64,000 nucleotides of DNA from an uncultured Christensenellaceae bacterium (GCA_934555865.1 CAKTFI010000003.1:1-64000), one strand, 5' to 3'. Numbered from the stretch's first letter, positions 8,382 through 16,751 are shown. Program-made: numbers and translations. Notes: generated from the sequence alone by a model not told the origin.

Positions 8382-8411
8382 TTGACAAGGGCGCGGCGCG
8401 TCTGGTATAGT
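8382..8411 (+). promoter_or_regulatory. Promoter of the first yitT-type gene
   Basis: TTGACA, 18 bases, TATAGT; about 107 bases of leader follow before the start codon. Confidence 0.8.
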
Positions 8412-8440
8412 AGGGCTGTATTCGGCATTGCCGCGATCCA

Positions 8441-8477
8441 CGCTTGCTAGGGAAAATCCCCGGCAGGCGTTTTTTTT
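8441..8477 (+). terminator. Leader terminator before yitT-type gene 1
   Basis: A strong stem (CGCTTGCT...GGCAGGCG with a GGG/CCC top) followed by eight T residues, placed between the promoter and the start codon. That is the position of an attenuator. Confidence 0.7.
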
Positions 8478-8518
8478 GGCCTTTTGCGCCAGCATTTCCC
8501 CCTAAGGAGGCAATTTCT

Positions 8519-9415
8519 ATGAAAAATCGAAAAAAACAGGCGGGACGGCTCCTGTGCATCCTGCTTGGCGACACGCTCTATTCGCTGTCGGTGCAGCTGT
8601 TCCTGCGCCCGGGCGGCCTGCTCACCGGCGGGACGACGGGCATCTCTCTCGCGGTCGAAAAAATGACCGGCTTTCCCGCGGCGACCTTTATGTTGCTGTT
8701 CAACAGCCTGCTGTTCCTGCTGGCGCTATGGCTGCTCGGGCGAGAATTCGCGCTTTCCACCCTTCTAAGCACCTTCCTGTGCCCGGCCACGCTGGCGCTG
8801 TTTGAAAAGTTGCTCGACGGCGTGGTGCTGACGAGCGACCCGATGCTCTGCGCGGTGTTCGGCGGGCTGGGCATCGGCGCCGGGATGGGCATGGTCATCC
8901 GCGCGGGCGCGTCCACCGGCGGCATGGACATCCCGCCCTTCCTTTTGCAGAAATATTTCCACATCCCGATCTCGGTGAGCCTATACGCCTTTGATGTGGC
9001 GATCCTGCTGTTCCAGGCGGTGTATAGCGACACGGAGCGCATTTTGTACGGCATTTTGCTCGTGTTTTTGTACACGAGCGTCCTCGACAAGGTGCAGGTG
9101 CTGGGGCAGGGGCGCATCGAGGTCAAGATCGTAAGCGAGCGCGCGGTGGACATCCAGGAGGCGATCCTGTCGCGCATGGACCGCGGCGTGACCGTGCTGG
9201 AGGCGCGGGGCGGGCTCTCGGGCAAGCCGTCGAGCGTGCTGTTGTCCGTGCTGTCCAAGCGGGAATTGCCCATGTTGGAGGAAACCGTGCGCGCGATCGA
9301 CCCGCAGTGCTTTATGGTCATAAGCCCGGTCGCGCAGGTGCTGGGGCGCGGGTTCTCGCTGGCCAAGCGGCCAGAGGTGCGCACGGCGGAAACGGGCGGC
9401 GGGAAAGAGGATTGA
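8519..9415 (+). CDS. YitT-family membrane protein (DUF161 + DUF2179)
   Basis: A 298-residue protein. The start at 8519 follows AAGGAGG by 8 bases. Residues about 10-200 form the membrane DUF161 domain with the GGLLTGGTTGIS and RAGASTGGMDI motifs; the last 90 residues are a soluble DUF2179 domain (EVKIVSERAVDIQEAIL). The family is widespread in Bacillota and has no settled function, though transport has been proposed. Two more members lie within the next 8 kb. A leader terminator upstream suggests conditional expression. Confidence 0.85.
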   Translation: MKNRKKQAGRLLCILLGDTLYSLSVQLFLRPGGLLTGGTTGISLAVEKMTGFPAATFMLLFNSLLFLLALWLLGREFALSTLLSTFLCPATLALFEKLLDGVVLTSDPMLCAVFGGLGIGAGMGMVIRAGASTGGMDIPPFLLQKYFHIPISVSLYAFDVAILLFQAVYSDTERILYGILLVFLYTSVLDKVQVLGQGRIEVKIVSERAVDIQEAILSRMDRGVTVLEARGGLSGKPSSVLLSVLSKRELPMLEETVRAIDPQCFMVISPVAQVLGRGFSLAKRPEVRTAETGGGKED

Positions 9416-10063
9416 CGCCGCGCGGGGCGGGCGCCCCGCTGCCGGGCGGAGCGAAAACGCCGCGATGCTGCGCGTGGCAAAAAGACGGCAGGCGCGGAAT
9501 TTTCGCCATCTGCCTCTTCCCCGCTTTGCGTTTGCTCTCCTTGCGGCAAATGGAGTCCTCGCCTCCGCAAGTCGCACAACAAGCTGGAATGGTTGATTTC
9601 CCTGCCTCGGACAGAGTCCTCGAACACAGAGAATCCCCCCCAAAATCAGCCTTCCACGCATGGGGATTGCAGCGGGATCCCTTCTGCGGAAAGGATCGGT
9701 TGTGGCGTATTGGCGGCAACGCATCCTCTGTCTTGCGGTTCGGGGGCGTATATGTGATGGAAAGCCGCCATCCCTCCCACAAGGCAGCCGTTTTACAGCG
9801 AAATTCCTAAAATTGCAGAAATCAAAAAACCGCCCGGCGGAAGCTCCGTCAGGCGGTTTTTTTGACGCTTTTTCAATGTTTCAGGCGACCGGCGCACGCA
9901 CGACTTTCCGTGCTGCACAGCCGCACCGGGAAAGCCCAGGCCGCCCACGCAGGCGGCATCGCGCCCCCGCACAGGGAAGCCGCGCGCACCACAGCGTTTG
10001 CGGCAGGATAGGCATGCCGCCTTCCCCCTTTGCGGCAGATGCGCCTCGCCGCAGAGCGTTCCC
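9416..10063. other. Intergenic region with one terminator
   Basis: About 650 bases without a credible gene. The only clear element is the hairpin at 9824-9863; candidate ORFs are arginine/proline-rich and lack ribosome binding sites. Confidence 0.55.
9824..9863. terminator. Bidirectional terminator
   Basis: AAAACCGCC and GGCGGTTTT arms around a GC-rich loop, followed by T residues on both strands. It probably ends the minus-strand operon 10895-10064. Confidence 0.75.
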
Positions 10064-10315
10064 TCAGCCCTTGAGGCCGCGGGACTGCCGGTCCATGTCC
10101 TCCACGACGATGTCGAAGATCTCGCCCTGGCTCGCACAGTATTCGAGCACCTTCCACGGCTCGTTGGTGTGGAAGTGGATCTTGATGAGGCTGTCGTCGC
10201 CCACGGCCAACAGGCAGTCGCCGTCGAAATGCGAAAGGAAGTATTCGCGGATGGCGTCCTCGCTCAGGTCCTTGCCCTCGATCAAAAGCTGCGTGTCATA
10301 ACGGTATTCCAACAT
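10064..10315 (-). CDS. Stand-alone FakA/YloV C-terminal-like domain
   Basis: An 83-residue protein; the start at 10315 was chosen because GAGGAG lies 10 bases upstream. The block GDCLLAVGDDSLIKIHFHTNEPWKVLEYCASQGEIFDI resembles the small C-terminal region of FakA/YloV, the DAK-type fatty-acid kinase, where the HxHTN motif is conserved. Here it exists without the kinase domain. It follows a membrane protein gene by 16 bases. It may be a separated subunit or a regulatory peptide; no activity can be claimed. Confidence 0.65.
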   Translation of the reverse strand: MLEYRYDTQLLIEGKDLSEDAIREYFLSHFDGDCLLAVGDDSLIKIHFHTNEPWKVLEYCASQGEIFDIVVEDMDRQSRGLKG

Positions 10316-10331
10316 AGTAAAAAAACTCCTC

Positions 10332-10895
10332 TCACCGGCCGTCCGCGCCCCGAAGGTGCAGGCGGTCGTCATTTGCCACAAAAAGCTGCTTCGAGCGGTA
10401 CAGCGCGCGCAGGAAGAAAATGGCGCACACGAAATTCGCCAACATGGCCGGAATGGACAGCACCGGCACGATCCAAGGCACGAACCGGCAGCTCACCGCG
10501 CCCACGATGCTGGCGAGCTGCCACGCCTGCCGGAGCTCCGCCGCCGCAAAGCTGCACCCATAGGCGCGTTCCGCGTCCTCCATCCCGCCCACGACCCGCG
10601 CGCCCGCCAGGATGCACAGCACGAATTCCCCAAGCGCTGCCAGGTACACCACCCAACCGAGGCCGGTCGAAACACCGAACAGGTTGAGGAGGTAGAGCAC
10701 GCCCGTATAGGCCGCCCCGCCGACGCACAGCGGCTCCAGCCGGGAAAACCGCGCGATCCGCCCCGCAAGGGTGCGCGCGCCCCGCAGCAGCAGGAGGTAG
10801 CCCACGAAATCGGGGAACAGCCCGATCGTGACCGACCCGAAGGTCAGATTGACATTCAAAAACAAAAAAAGAATTCCCCAAAAGACCTGCTGCAT
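10332..10895 (-). CDS. Hypothetical multi-span membrane protein
   Basis: A 187-residue protein with about five hydrophobic segments (GILFLFLNVNLTFGSVTIG, VGYLLLLRG, LGWVVYLAALGEFVLCILAG and others). The start at 10895 is preceded by AAAGGAG, and a good promoter lies at 10960-10988. I do not recognise the family. It forms a two-gene operon with the FakA-like small domain. Confidence 0.7.
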   Translation of the reverse strand: MQQVFWGILFLFLNVNLTFGSVTIGLFPDFVGYLLLLRGARTLAGRIARFSRLEPLCVGGAAYTGVLYLLNLFGVSTGLGWVVYLAALGEFVLCILAGARVVGGMEDAERAYGCSFAAAELRQAWQLASIVGAVSCRFVPWIVPVLSIPAMLANFVCAIFFLRALYRSKQLFVANDDRLHLRGADGR

Positions 10896-10959
10896 CAAGC
10901 ACTCTCCTTTCCCGCCCGGGCTTTGACCGCGCACCGCCGGCCGCCCTTTTGGCAGGGAT

Positions 10960-10988
10960 AGTATAGCAGTTTTCTAGGAATTTGTAAA
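10960..10988 (-). promoter_or_regulatory. Promoter of the membrane protein / FakA-like operon
   Basis: Minus strand TTTACA, 17 bases, TATACT. Confidence 0.7.
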
Positions 10989-11127
10989 TGACCATGCGGC
11001 AGAAGTCGGACAAGGGGAAACAGGGAGCCGCCGCGCAGGCCGCCAGGCATTGCGCCCTCAAACAAGCAGGCCCGCCCCGCCGGACGCCTGCCGCCCCGCA
11101 TTTCCGCGCCGACCGCCCCGCCGCGCA

Positions 11128-11156
11128 TTGCGTTCCGCCGCAAAACATGCTATGCT
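11128..11156 (+). promoter_or_regulatory. Promoter of mgsA
   Basis: TTGCGT, 17 bases, TATGCT, ending 32 bases before the mgsA start. Confidence 0.65.
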
Positions 11157-11188
11157 TAGGCTATCCCACCCACGAAAGGAATCCGTTT

Positions 11189-11662
11189 ATGCAGGACGAG
11201 GCATACCTTGTAAAAGTCATCGGCAAGCAAAAGAACATCGCGCTCATCGCGCACGACAACAAAAAGGCGGAGCTTATCGAGTGGTGCCGCCAGCACAAGG
11301 AGGTGCTGGCCCGGCACTTTCTGTGCGGCACGGGCACGACCGCGCGCATGATCACCCAGCAGACCGACCTGCCCGTGCGCGGATACAACAGCGGCCCCTT
11401 GGGCGGTGACCAGCAGATCGGCGCCAAGATCGTCGAGGGCCGCATCGACATGGTCATCTTCTTTTCCGACCCGCTCACGGCGCAGCCACACGACCCGGAT
11501 GTCAAGGCGCTTTTGCGCATCGCGCAGGTCTATGACATCCCGATCGCCAACAACCGCGCGACGGCGGACTTCCTGCTCGCCTCCCGCCTCATGGACAGCG
11601 AATACACGCACCGGGTCATCAATTTCCACAAGAGCATCCGCGACCGCTCCGAGACGCTCTAA
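11189..11662 (+). CDS. mgsA: Methylglyoxal synthase
   Basis: A 157-residue protein, the usual family length. It contains the phosphate-binding LCGTGTTARMI loop, the GPLGGDQQIGA segment with the catalytic Asp, and the conserved PHDPDVKALLRIAQVYDIPIANN region. MgsA converts dihydroxyacetone phosphate to methylglyoxal and releases phosphate when sugar phosphates accumulate. The start at 11189 has AAAGGA upstream; the longer frame is excluded because the promoter lies inside it. Aldo/keto reductases elsewhere in the window could handle the aldehyde product (inference). Confidence 0.95.
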   Translation: MQDEAYLVKVIGKQKNIALIAHDNKKAELIEWCRQHKEVLARHFLCGTGTTARMITQQTDLPVRGYNSGPLGGDQQIGAKIVEGRIDMVIFFSDPLTAQPHDPDVKALLRIAQVYDIPIANNRATADFLLASRLMDSEYTHRVINFHKSIRDRSETL

Positions 11663-11674
11663 AGCCGCGCGCCT

Positions 11675-11998
11675 TTAGTCCGCGTCCGGCTTTCTCTCGC
11701 GCCGGGCGGCCCGGACCCCCGCGTCGAACATGCGGTTCGCGACATATTGGGCGATGTATTCATACTGCCGGCAGATGTATTCCAATTCCGCTTCAAAGCC
11801 GCCGCGTTCCAAAATGCGGCGCTTGGTGTGGTAAATATTGTCATAGAACCATTCGCAGGGCCGGCCGTCCTCAAAGGCGTCCTCCAGTCCCTCCGTCCCG
11901 GGGACCAGCGCCCGCAGGCGGTACTGCCCCCACAGGATGCGGAAGCATTCCTCGCGAAAGGCCTTCAATTCCTCGGACAGTTCGTTTTCCTCCCACAT
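11675..11998 (-). CDS. Hypothetical protein, helical, 107 aa
   Basis: A soluble, mostly helical and acidic protein (MWEENELSEELKAFREECFR...). It has a GGAAAGGAG site before the ATG and converges on mgsA with a 12-base gap. No catalytic motif is visible; I recognise no family with confidence. Confidence 0.65.
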   Translation of the reverse strand: MWEENELSEELKAFREECFRILWGQYRLRALVPGTEGLEDAFEDGRPCEWFYDNIYHTKRRILERGGFEAELEYICRQYEYIAQYVANRMFDAGVRAARRERKPDAD

Positions 11999-12291
11999 CG
12001 TCGCTCCTTTCCAAACGCCCCCGGATAGTATGCCGCGTTTTCTCTTTGCTATGCGGCGCGGAGCGTTTTCACCTTCTTATGCTGCATCATACGGCCTTCC
12101 GGACGGTTTGTCCATCCTTTTCCGCAAAAATTCGCAATTTTTTCGCATTTTCATTGAGCATTTGTAAAAAACTCCCCTTCGCCCATTTTTCTATAGAATT
12201 TGCATTTACGCGCGCAGTGGGGCGGGGACTTCCGTTTTTTGTAAGTTTCCCCCTCTTTCCGGCGAATTTCGCCGCCATAGGCCGAATTTGC

Positions 12292-12320
12292 TTTACGCGG
12301 CGGCGAAAATCTGCTATACT
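12292..12320 (+). promoter_or_regulatory. Promoter of yitT-type gene 2
   Basis: TTTACG, 17 bases, TATACT; a leader of about 100 bases follows. Confidence 0.7.
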
Positions 12321-12330
12321 ATGCATAGAA

Positions 12331-12378
12331 AAGAGCGAGCCATTGCGATCATATCCGATTTGCATCGGCTCTTTTTTT
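12331..12378 (+). terminator. Leader terminator before yitT-type gene 2
   Basis: The outer arms AAGAGC and GCTCTT enclose a CCGAT-TTGC-ATCGG hairpin and end in eight T residues. An alternative GAGCC/GGCTC pairing shares bases with the inner hairpin, so two exclusive folds are possible. Confidence 0.6.
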
Positions 12379-12425
12379 ACGCCTTCCGCCCGCGGGCCGG
12401 AAAATCTATCTACCGGAGGACCTCT

Positions 12426-13346
12426 ATGAACAAAAAGCAAACCTTTCGGCAATTCGCGCTAGACACGGCGGTGGAGCTATTGGGCAGCCTGCTGTGCGCC
12501 ATCGGGCTATATAACTTTGCTGTGAGCGCCAACTTCCCGGTCTCCGGCATTTCCGGCATTACGACCATCCTGTACTACCTGTTCGGCCTGCCCATCGGCG
12601 TCATGACCGTCGTCATCAACATCCCCATCGCGTTTTTGTGCTACAAGCGCCTTGGTAGGGGCTTCTTTTGGCGGTCGGTGCGCTGCATCCTCATCTTTTC
12701 GGTCATGACGGACTATGTCGCGCCGCTTCTGCCGGTATACACGGGCGACCGCATGCTGTCCGCCATCTGTTCCGCCGCGATCGGCGGTGTGGGGTACGCC
12801 ATGATCTATATGCGCGGGTCGTCCACGGGCGGGACGGATTTTATCACCATCTCCATCAAATCTGCCGCGCCGCATCTGCCGCTCGGCAAGATCTCCTTTG
12901 TCATCGACTCCTTGACGGTGCTCGCGGGCGGATACATCTACCGCGACATCGACGGCATCATCTACGGCCTGCTCATCAGCTTTGTGACGGGCATGGTGGT
13001 GGACAAGCTCATGTACGGCGTCAACGCAGGCAAGCTGGCGCTCATCATCACGGAATACGGCGACCGCGTGGCCAAGGTCATCGACACCTGCTCCGGCCGG
13101 GGCAGCACGCTCATCGATGTGAAGGGGGCTTTCCAATACGACGAAAAGCAGCTCGTGCTGTGCGCGTGCAGCAACAAGCAGATGTTTGAGGTGGAGCGCG
13201 CGGTCAAGGAGGCCGCGCCCGACGCATTCATCATCATCCTGGAATCCAACGAGGTGCACGGCGAAGGCTTTGCCATCACGCGCGTGGCCGAGAAACCCAC
13301 CCTCCTCCAGGCGGCAGGTGCGGACACAAGCGAAAAGAAGGATTGA
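12426..13346 (+). CDS. YitT-family membrane protein (DUF161 + DUF2179)
   Basis: A 306-residue paralogue of the 8519-9415 product, with the SGISGITTILYY and RGSSTGGTDFI motifs in the membrane half and a DUF2179 domain at the C-terminus (ALIITEYGDRVAKVIDTC onward). The start at 12426 follows CCGGAGGA. As in the first paralogue, an intrinsic terminator lies in the leader. The function of the family is unsettled. Confidence 0.87.
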   Translation: MNKKQTFRQFALDTAVELLGSLLCAIGLYNFAVSANFPVSGISGITTILYYLFGLPIGVMTVVINIPIAFLCYKRLGRGFFWRSVRCILIFSVMTDYVAPLLPVYTGDRMLSAICSAAIGGVGYAMIYMRGSSTGGTDFITISIKSAAPHLPLGKISFVIDSLTVLAGGYIYRDIDGIIYGLLISFVTGMVVDKLMYGVNAGKLALIITEYGDRVAKVIDTCSGRGSTLIDVKGAFQYDEKQLVLCACSNKQMFEVERAVKEAAPDAFIIILESNEVHGEGFAITRVAEKPTLLQAAGADTSEKKD

Positions 13347-13446
13347 GGCAGCGGAAAGCGGGCCGGGGGCACCGGAGGACGGCGAACCCGCCCGCCCCGG
13401 ATGTGCGGACAGCCCAACGCATTTGACCCGGATTGCCCGCGGAACG

Positions 13447-13476
13447 AAAAAAGCAGCCCGCAAAGGCTGCTTTTTT
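13447..13476. terminator. Bidirectional terminator
   Basis: AAAAAAGCAGCC, short loop, GGCTGCTTTTTT between convergent genes; serves both strands. Confidence 0.85.
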
Positions 13477-13543
13477 GCTGCAAAAAATTCCTTTCTTTCA
13501 TTTTTGGATGCGTTCCGCCCGGCGAACACGGCGGACAATGGCC

Positions 13544-14959
13544 TCAATCGATGTCCGGCACAATCTTGTTCGGCGCCTTGTCCATCTTTTCCGGGTGCGC
13601 GAGCAGCCGGCGGATGTTCTTCAAAGCCGAGGCGAAATAGAACCCGTCGCAGATGCGCTCGTCCGTCACAAAGGTGTAGTCCATGTACTTGCGCGGCACG
13701 GGGTTGCCGTCCGCGTCCAGCTCCATCCGCGAATACTTCGCGCCGAAGGCGCAGAACACCGGCACATTGCCGAAGTCGTAGAGGTGGTGGAAGATGGGCG
13801 GGATGCCGAGCGAGCCCATCGAGGTGATGAACAGCGACCCGTGGAAGGGGCTCAATTGCGTGATTGCGCGCGGGAGCAGGCCGAAGTAGTCGAGCAGCTT
13901 CAAGAACCAGATCGTGAATTTCAAAAACACGCCGGGGATGGCGTTAATGAGCTTGGCGAGGTTGTCAAACCCGCTGTCGAGCGGGGTGTTCTTGACCTCC
14001 TCGATCTTGGCGTTCAGCTTTTCGTACACCTCCCGGGGCGTATCCCACGGGGTGAAGGCGACCTTGATGACCGTGTCCGGCGAGGTGGCCGTCATCTCCT
14101 TCTTGACGGTCAGGTTGACCTCGATATTCTCGTCGCGGGCGTAGATCTTCTGGCCGCTCAGGAAACGGTTGATGCCCGGCATCTGCGCGACGGTGCGCAC
14201 ATATGCCGCGAGCAGCACATGCATGAGCCCAAAGCCCTTTAGGCCTTCGCGCCGCTTTTCGCGGATGTATTTTTCGATCTGCGTGATCTCCACCTTGTCC
14301 GCAATCAGGTTGGACGACCCGTTGCGGTGCACCATGATGTAGGGCGAGACATAGGCCATAGGCGTCATCGTGCGCACAAGGCGGCCGTCCGCCCGGTCGC
14401 CCCAATGCCGCCGGCGGGCGCCTCCCCAATATTGCCGTATGCAGAGCGCCGCCAAAAACAGCCCGCCCAGCATGCCGAGCGCGGACAGCTCGCCCGCGCA
14501 GCGCCGCCAGAGCGGAAAGCCCTGCCAGTGCCGCACGAGCAGCGTCGCCACATAGGCGACGGGCAGCGCGAACAGCGGGAGCAGCAGAAACTGCGTGTGG
14601 ATGCGCCCCTGCATGGTCTGCGTGTACACCATGACGAGCAGCACGCAGTACAGGCAGCACATCCACGCGAACGCGGGCGGCAGGCTCAGCCCCTGCAAAA
14701 AGAAGCCGATCGCGCCCAGCCCCACGGGGAGCGCCGTCTTATACAGCGCGTCCGGCCCGCAGACGAGCAGCAGCACCGCATACAGCACTGCCGAGGCCGC
14801 GGGCAGCACAGCCTGCCAGAACCAGACAGACGCGGCCACCTCCGGCTTGTCCAAAAAGAAGACGATGCGCAGCCCCGCCGCGAGGACGAGCAGAAATCCC
14901 GCAATCCACGCGAAGGGGTTGGTGCGCTTGACATAATACGAAGATAATTCCTTTTTCAT
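13544..14959 (-). CDS. Membrane-anchored E2-like acyltransferase-fold protein
   Basis: A 471-residue protein with two parts. Residues about 12-190 are five to six membrane helices. Residues about 210-471 match the trimeric catalytic domain of 2-oxoacid dehydrogenase E2/chloramphenicol acetyltransferases, seen in GSLFITSMGSLGI, the NVPVFCAFGA strand and the terminal TDERICDG motif. In E2 this motif is DHRxxDG; here the catalytic His position is Glu434. No lipoyl domain and no E1/E3 genes are nearby. It may be catalytically inactive or use different chemistry. The start at 14959 is only 9 bases from a good -10 box. Confidence 0.75.
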   Translation of the reverse strand: MKKELSSYYVKRTNPFAWIAGFLLVLAAGLRIVFFLDKPEVAASVWFWQAVLPAASAVLYAVLLLVCGPDALYKTALPVGLGAIGFFLQGLSLPPAFAWMCCLYCVLLVMVYTQTMQGRIHTQFLLLPLFALPVAYVATLLVRHWQGFPLWRRCAGELSALGMLGGLFLAALCIRQYWGGARRRHWGDRADGRLVRTMTPMAYVSPYIMVHRNGSSNLIADKVEITQIEKYIREKRREGLKGFGLMHVLLAAYVRTVAQMPGINRFLSGQKIYARDENIEVNLTVKKEMTATSPDTVIKVAFTPWDTPREVYEKLNAKIEEVKNTPLDSGFDNLAKLINAIPGVFLKFTIWFLKLLDYFGLLPRAITQLSPFHGSLFITSMGSLGIPPIFHHLYDFGNVPVFCAFGAKYSRMELDADGNPVPRKYMDYTFVTDERICDGFYFASALKNIRRLLAHPEKMDKAPNKIVPDID

Positions 14960-14968
14960 AATGTCCTT

Positions 14969-14997
14969 AGCATAGCATGTTTTGCCGGGGCTTTCAA
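14969..14997 (-). promoter_or_regulatory. Promoter of the E2-like gene
   Basis: Minus strand TTGAAA, 17 bases, TATGCT. Only 9 bases separate the -10 box from the ATG, so the mRNA would be nearly leaderless. Confidence 0.65.
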
Positions 14998-15312
14998 GGG
15001 CGAGCGCAGCTGCCCGGCCACGGCTTTGCATCTGCGGGGAGCAAGCTCTATTTCGGGTTCAGATTTTCAAGGCGCCTCCCCGGCCACGGCCTCTCCCTCC
15101 CTATTGTCCATGCCTGCCCGCCATTTTTGCGATGCGGCCGCGCGATATGGGAGGATATGCATCCAGCCTCCCGCCGCGTGGGGGGCAAACCTCTCCCTTC
15201 CTCACCCGCCTGGCAAGGCTTTCTCCCACAGCAAAAAATCCCCCGATGGGCGGAAGGCATCGGACAATCTCGTGACCAAGCCATGGCTTTTAAGGGGGCG
15301 GCAGAGAGGGGG
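14998..15312. other. Intergenic GC-rich spacer with short repeats
   Basis: No gene was found. A CCCGGCCACGGC word occurs twice (near 15012 and 15082) in otherwise unrecognised sequence. Confidence 0.45.
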
Positions 15313-15341
15313 TTGACAAAAGTCCGAATCCGTACTATACT
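15313..15341 (+). promoter_or_regulatory. Promoter of the marR-yitT operon
   Basis: TTGACA, 17 bases, TATACT. Both core elements lie within or beside the MarR-type dyad. Confidence 0.85.
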
Positions 15342-15362
15342 TGCATTATACGAATTCGGACT
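15321..15362 (+). promoter_or_regulatory. Probable MarR operator (perfect inverted repeat)
   Basis: AGTCCGAAT at 15321-15329 and its exact reverse complement ATTCGGACT at 15354-15362 flank the -10 box of the regulator's own promoter. This is a typical autorepression layout. Confidence 0.7.
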
Positions 15363-15377
15363 TTGGAGGACACTGCC

Positions 15378-15827
15378 TTGCCAGACCCGCGCCCGCTCAT
15401 CCGCCGCCTTAGCATCGCGATCAACCTGATCGACGGCGACTACACCCGCACCGCCCGCCGCTTGGGCCTCAAAGAAAACGAGCTTTCGCTGTTCTACGCG
15501 CTGGACGACGGCGCACCGCACAGCCAGGCCGAGATCAGCCGCCATTGGCTCATCCCCAAGACGACGCTCAACACGATCGTGGGCGACTGCGTGGCGCGCG
15601 GGCTCATCCGCCTCGAGGGTGGCCGGGAAAAGTACATCCGCCTGACCGAGGCGGGGGCGGCCTTCGCGCGCCGGGCGCTGGATGCGGTCTATGCGCTGGA
15701 GGACGCGGCGTTTGCGCGCACGCTTTCCCGCTTTTCGCCGGAATTCGTCGCGGCGCTTGCCGACTTTGCGCAGGAGCTAAACGCCGAGACCGCGCGGTTT
15801 TTGGAGGAGGCGTCTCCCAAGCCCTGA
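15378..15827 (+). CDS. MarR-family transcriptional regulator
   Basis: A 149-residue winged-helix regulator. The helix-turn-helix is around SQAEISRHWLIPKTTLNTIV and the wing is LEGGREKYIRLTEAG. The start is taken as TTG at 15378, 8 bases after GGAGG; a TTG at 15363 would place that site inside the gene. MarR dimers bind short palindromes and respond to small ligands. The perfect dyad around its own promoter suggests autorepression together with the downstream YitT-like gene, 36 bases away. Confidence 0.88.
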   Translation: MPDPRPLIRRLSIAINLIDGDYTRTARRLGLKENELSLFYALDDGAPHSQAEISRHWLIPKTTLNTIVGDCVARGLIRLEGGREKYIRLTEAGAAFARRALDAVYALEDAAFARTLSRFSPEFVAALADFAQELNAETARFLEEASPKP

Positions 15828-15863
15828 TGCCGCCCTGCGGCAAATACCGATAAGGAGTTTTTT

Positions 15864-16574
15864 ATGTTTTCGCACTTACGCAAGGGATTGCGTAGCCTTT
15901 TTTCGGACATTCGACTTTCCAACTGTCTCGTCTCGTTCTTCGCCAGCGCCTTTCTGGCCTTCGGACTGTATCAGGTGCATGCCGTCTCGCAGGTGACGGA
16001 GGGCGGGGTGCTGGGCATGATGCTCCTGTTGGAGCACTGGACCGGCCTGTCGCCCTCGGTTTCCGGCCTCGTGATGGACGCGGCCTGCTATGCGCTCGGC
16101 TGGCGGCTGCTCGGGCGGAGCTTCCTCGTCTATTCCGGCATTTCCTCCCTCGGGTTTTCGGCGGCGTATCGCGTGCTTGAATGTTTTCCGCGGCTGTGGC
16201 CGGGGCTTTCAAGCATGCCGCTGTTGGCGTCGGTGCTCGGCGCGATTTTTGTCGGGCTGGGCGCGGGGCTGTGTGTGCGCGCCGGCGGCGCGACGGGCGG
16301 GGACGACGCGCTTGCGATGAGCCTTTCGCGCCTCACGCGGCAGCCCATCGAGCGCATCTATCTGGCGAGCGACCTCATCGTGCTGGCACTGTCGGCGAGC
16401 TACATCCCCTTAAAGCGGCTCGAGTATTCGCTCCTCACCGTGCTGCTGTCGGGGCAGCTCATCGGGCTTGTGCAGCGCGCCCCGCTGCCCTTCCTGCCCA
16501 CGGCGGAGGGTTCGCGGGCAAAGGAGGCCTTCGTAGAGGAGCTGGCGGAAGAGGCCGTACACGCGGAGGAGTAA
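15864..16574 (+). CDS. YitT-like membrane protein without DUF2179 domain
   Basis: A 236-residue third member of the YitT/DUF161 group in this region, with the TEGGVLGMMLLLEHWTG and RAGGATGGDDALAM motifs matching the GGxTGG pattern of its relatives. The soluble C-terminal DUF2179 domain is missing, replaced by a short acidic tail. The ATG follows AAGGAG. It is co-transcribed with the MarR regulator, so its expression is probably ligand-controlled. Confidence 0.85.
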   Translation: MFSHLRKGLRSLFSDIRLSNCLVSFFASAFLAFGLYQVHAVSQVTEGGVLGMMLLLEHWTGLSPSVSGLVMDAACYALGWRLLGRSFLVYSGISSLGFSAAYRVLECFPRLWPGLSSMPLLASVLGAIFVGLGAGLCVRAGGATGGDDALAMSLSRLTRQPIERIYLASDLIVLALSASYIPLKRLEYSLLTVLLSGQLIGLVQRAPLPFLPTAEGSRAKEAFVEELAEEAVHAEE

Positions 16575-16628
16575 ACGGAAACGGCCGCGTCTGAATCCTT
16601 CCTGCCAAGCGCCCTATGCAGAATATAT

Positions 16629-16659
16629 AAAAAAGGAAGCCAAGTTGGCTTCCTTTTTT
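16629..16659 (+). terminator. Terminator of the marR-yitT operon
   Basis: AAAAAGGAAGCC, loop, GGCTTCCTTTTTT; usable on both strands. Confidence 0.85.
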
Positions 16660-16751
16660 GCATGGATAGGCACGATGCGGGCATCCTTCCCGCGCCGCGT
16701 GCGGCTCGATGCGCCCCGTGCGATTGATCGGCCGAGGAATCTACACGCCCC

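Larger units (their letters stand above)
11999..12425. other. Intergenic region upstream of yitT-type gene 2
   Basis: It holds the promoter (12292-12320) and leader hairpin (12331-12378) of the downstream gene. The stretch 12100-12290 is relatively AT-rich for this genome; nothing else was identified. Confidence 0.5.
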
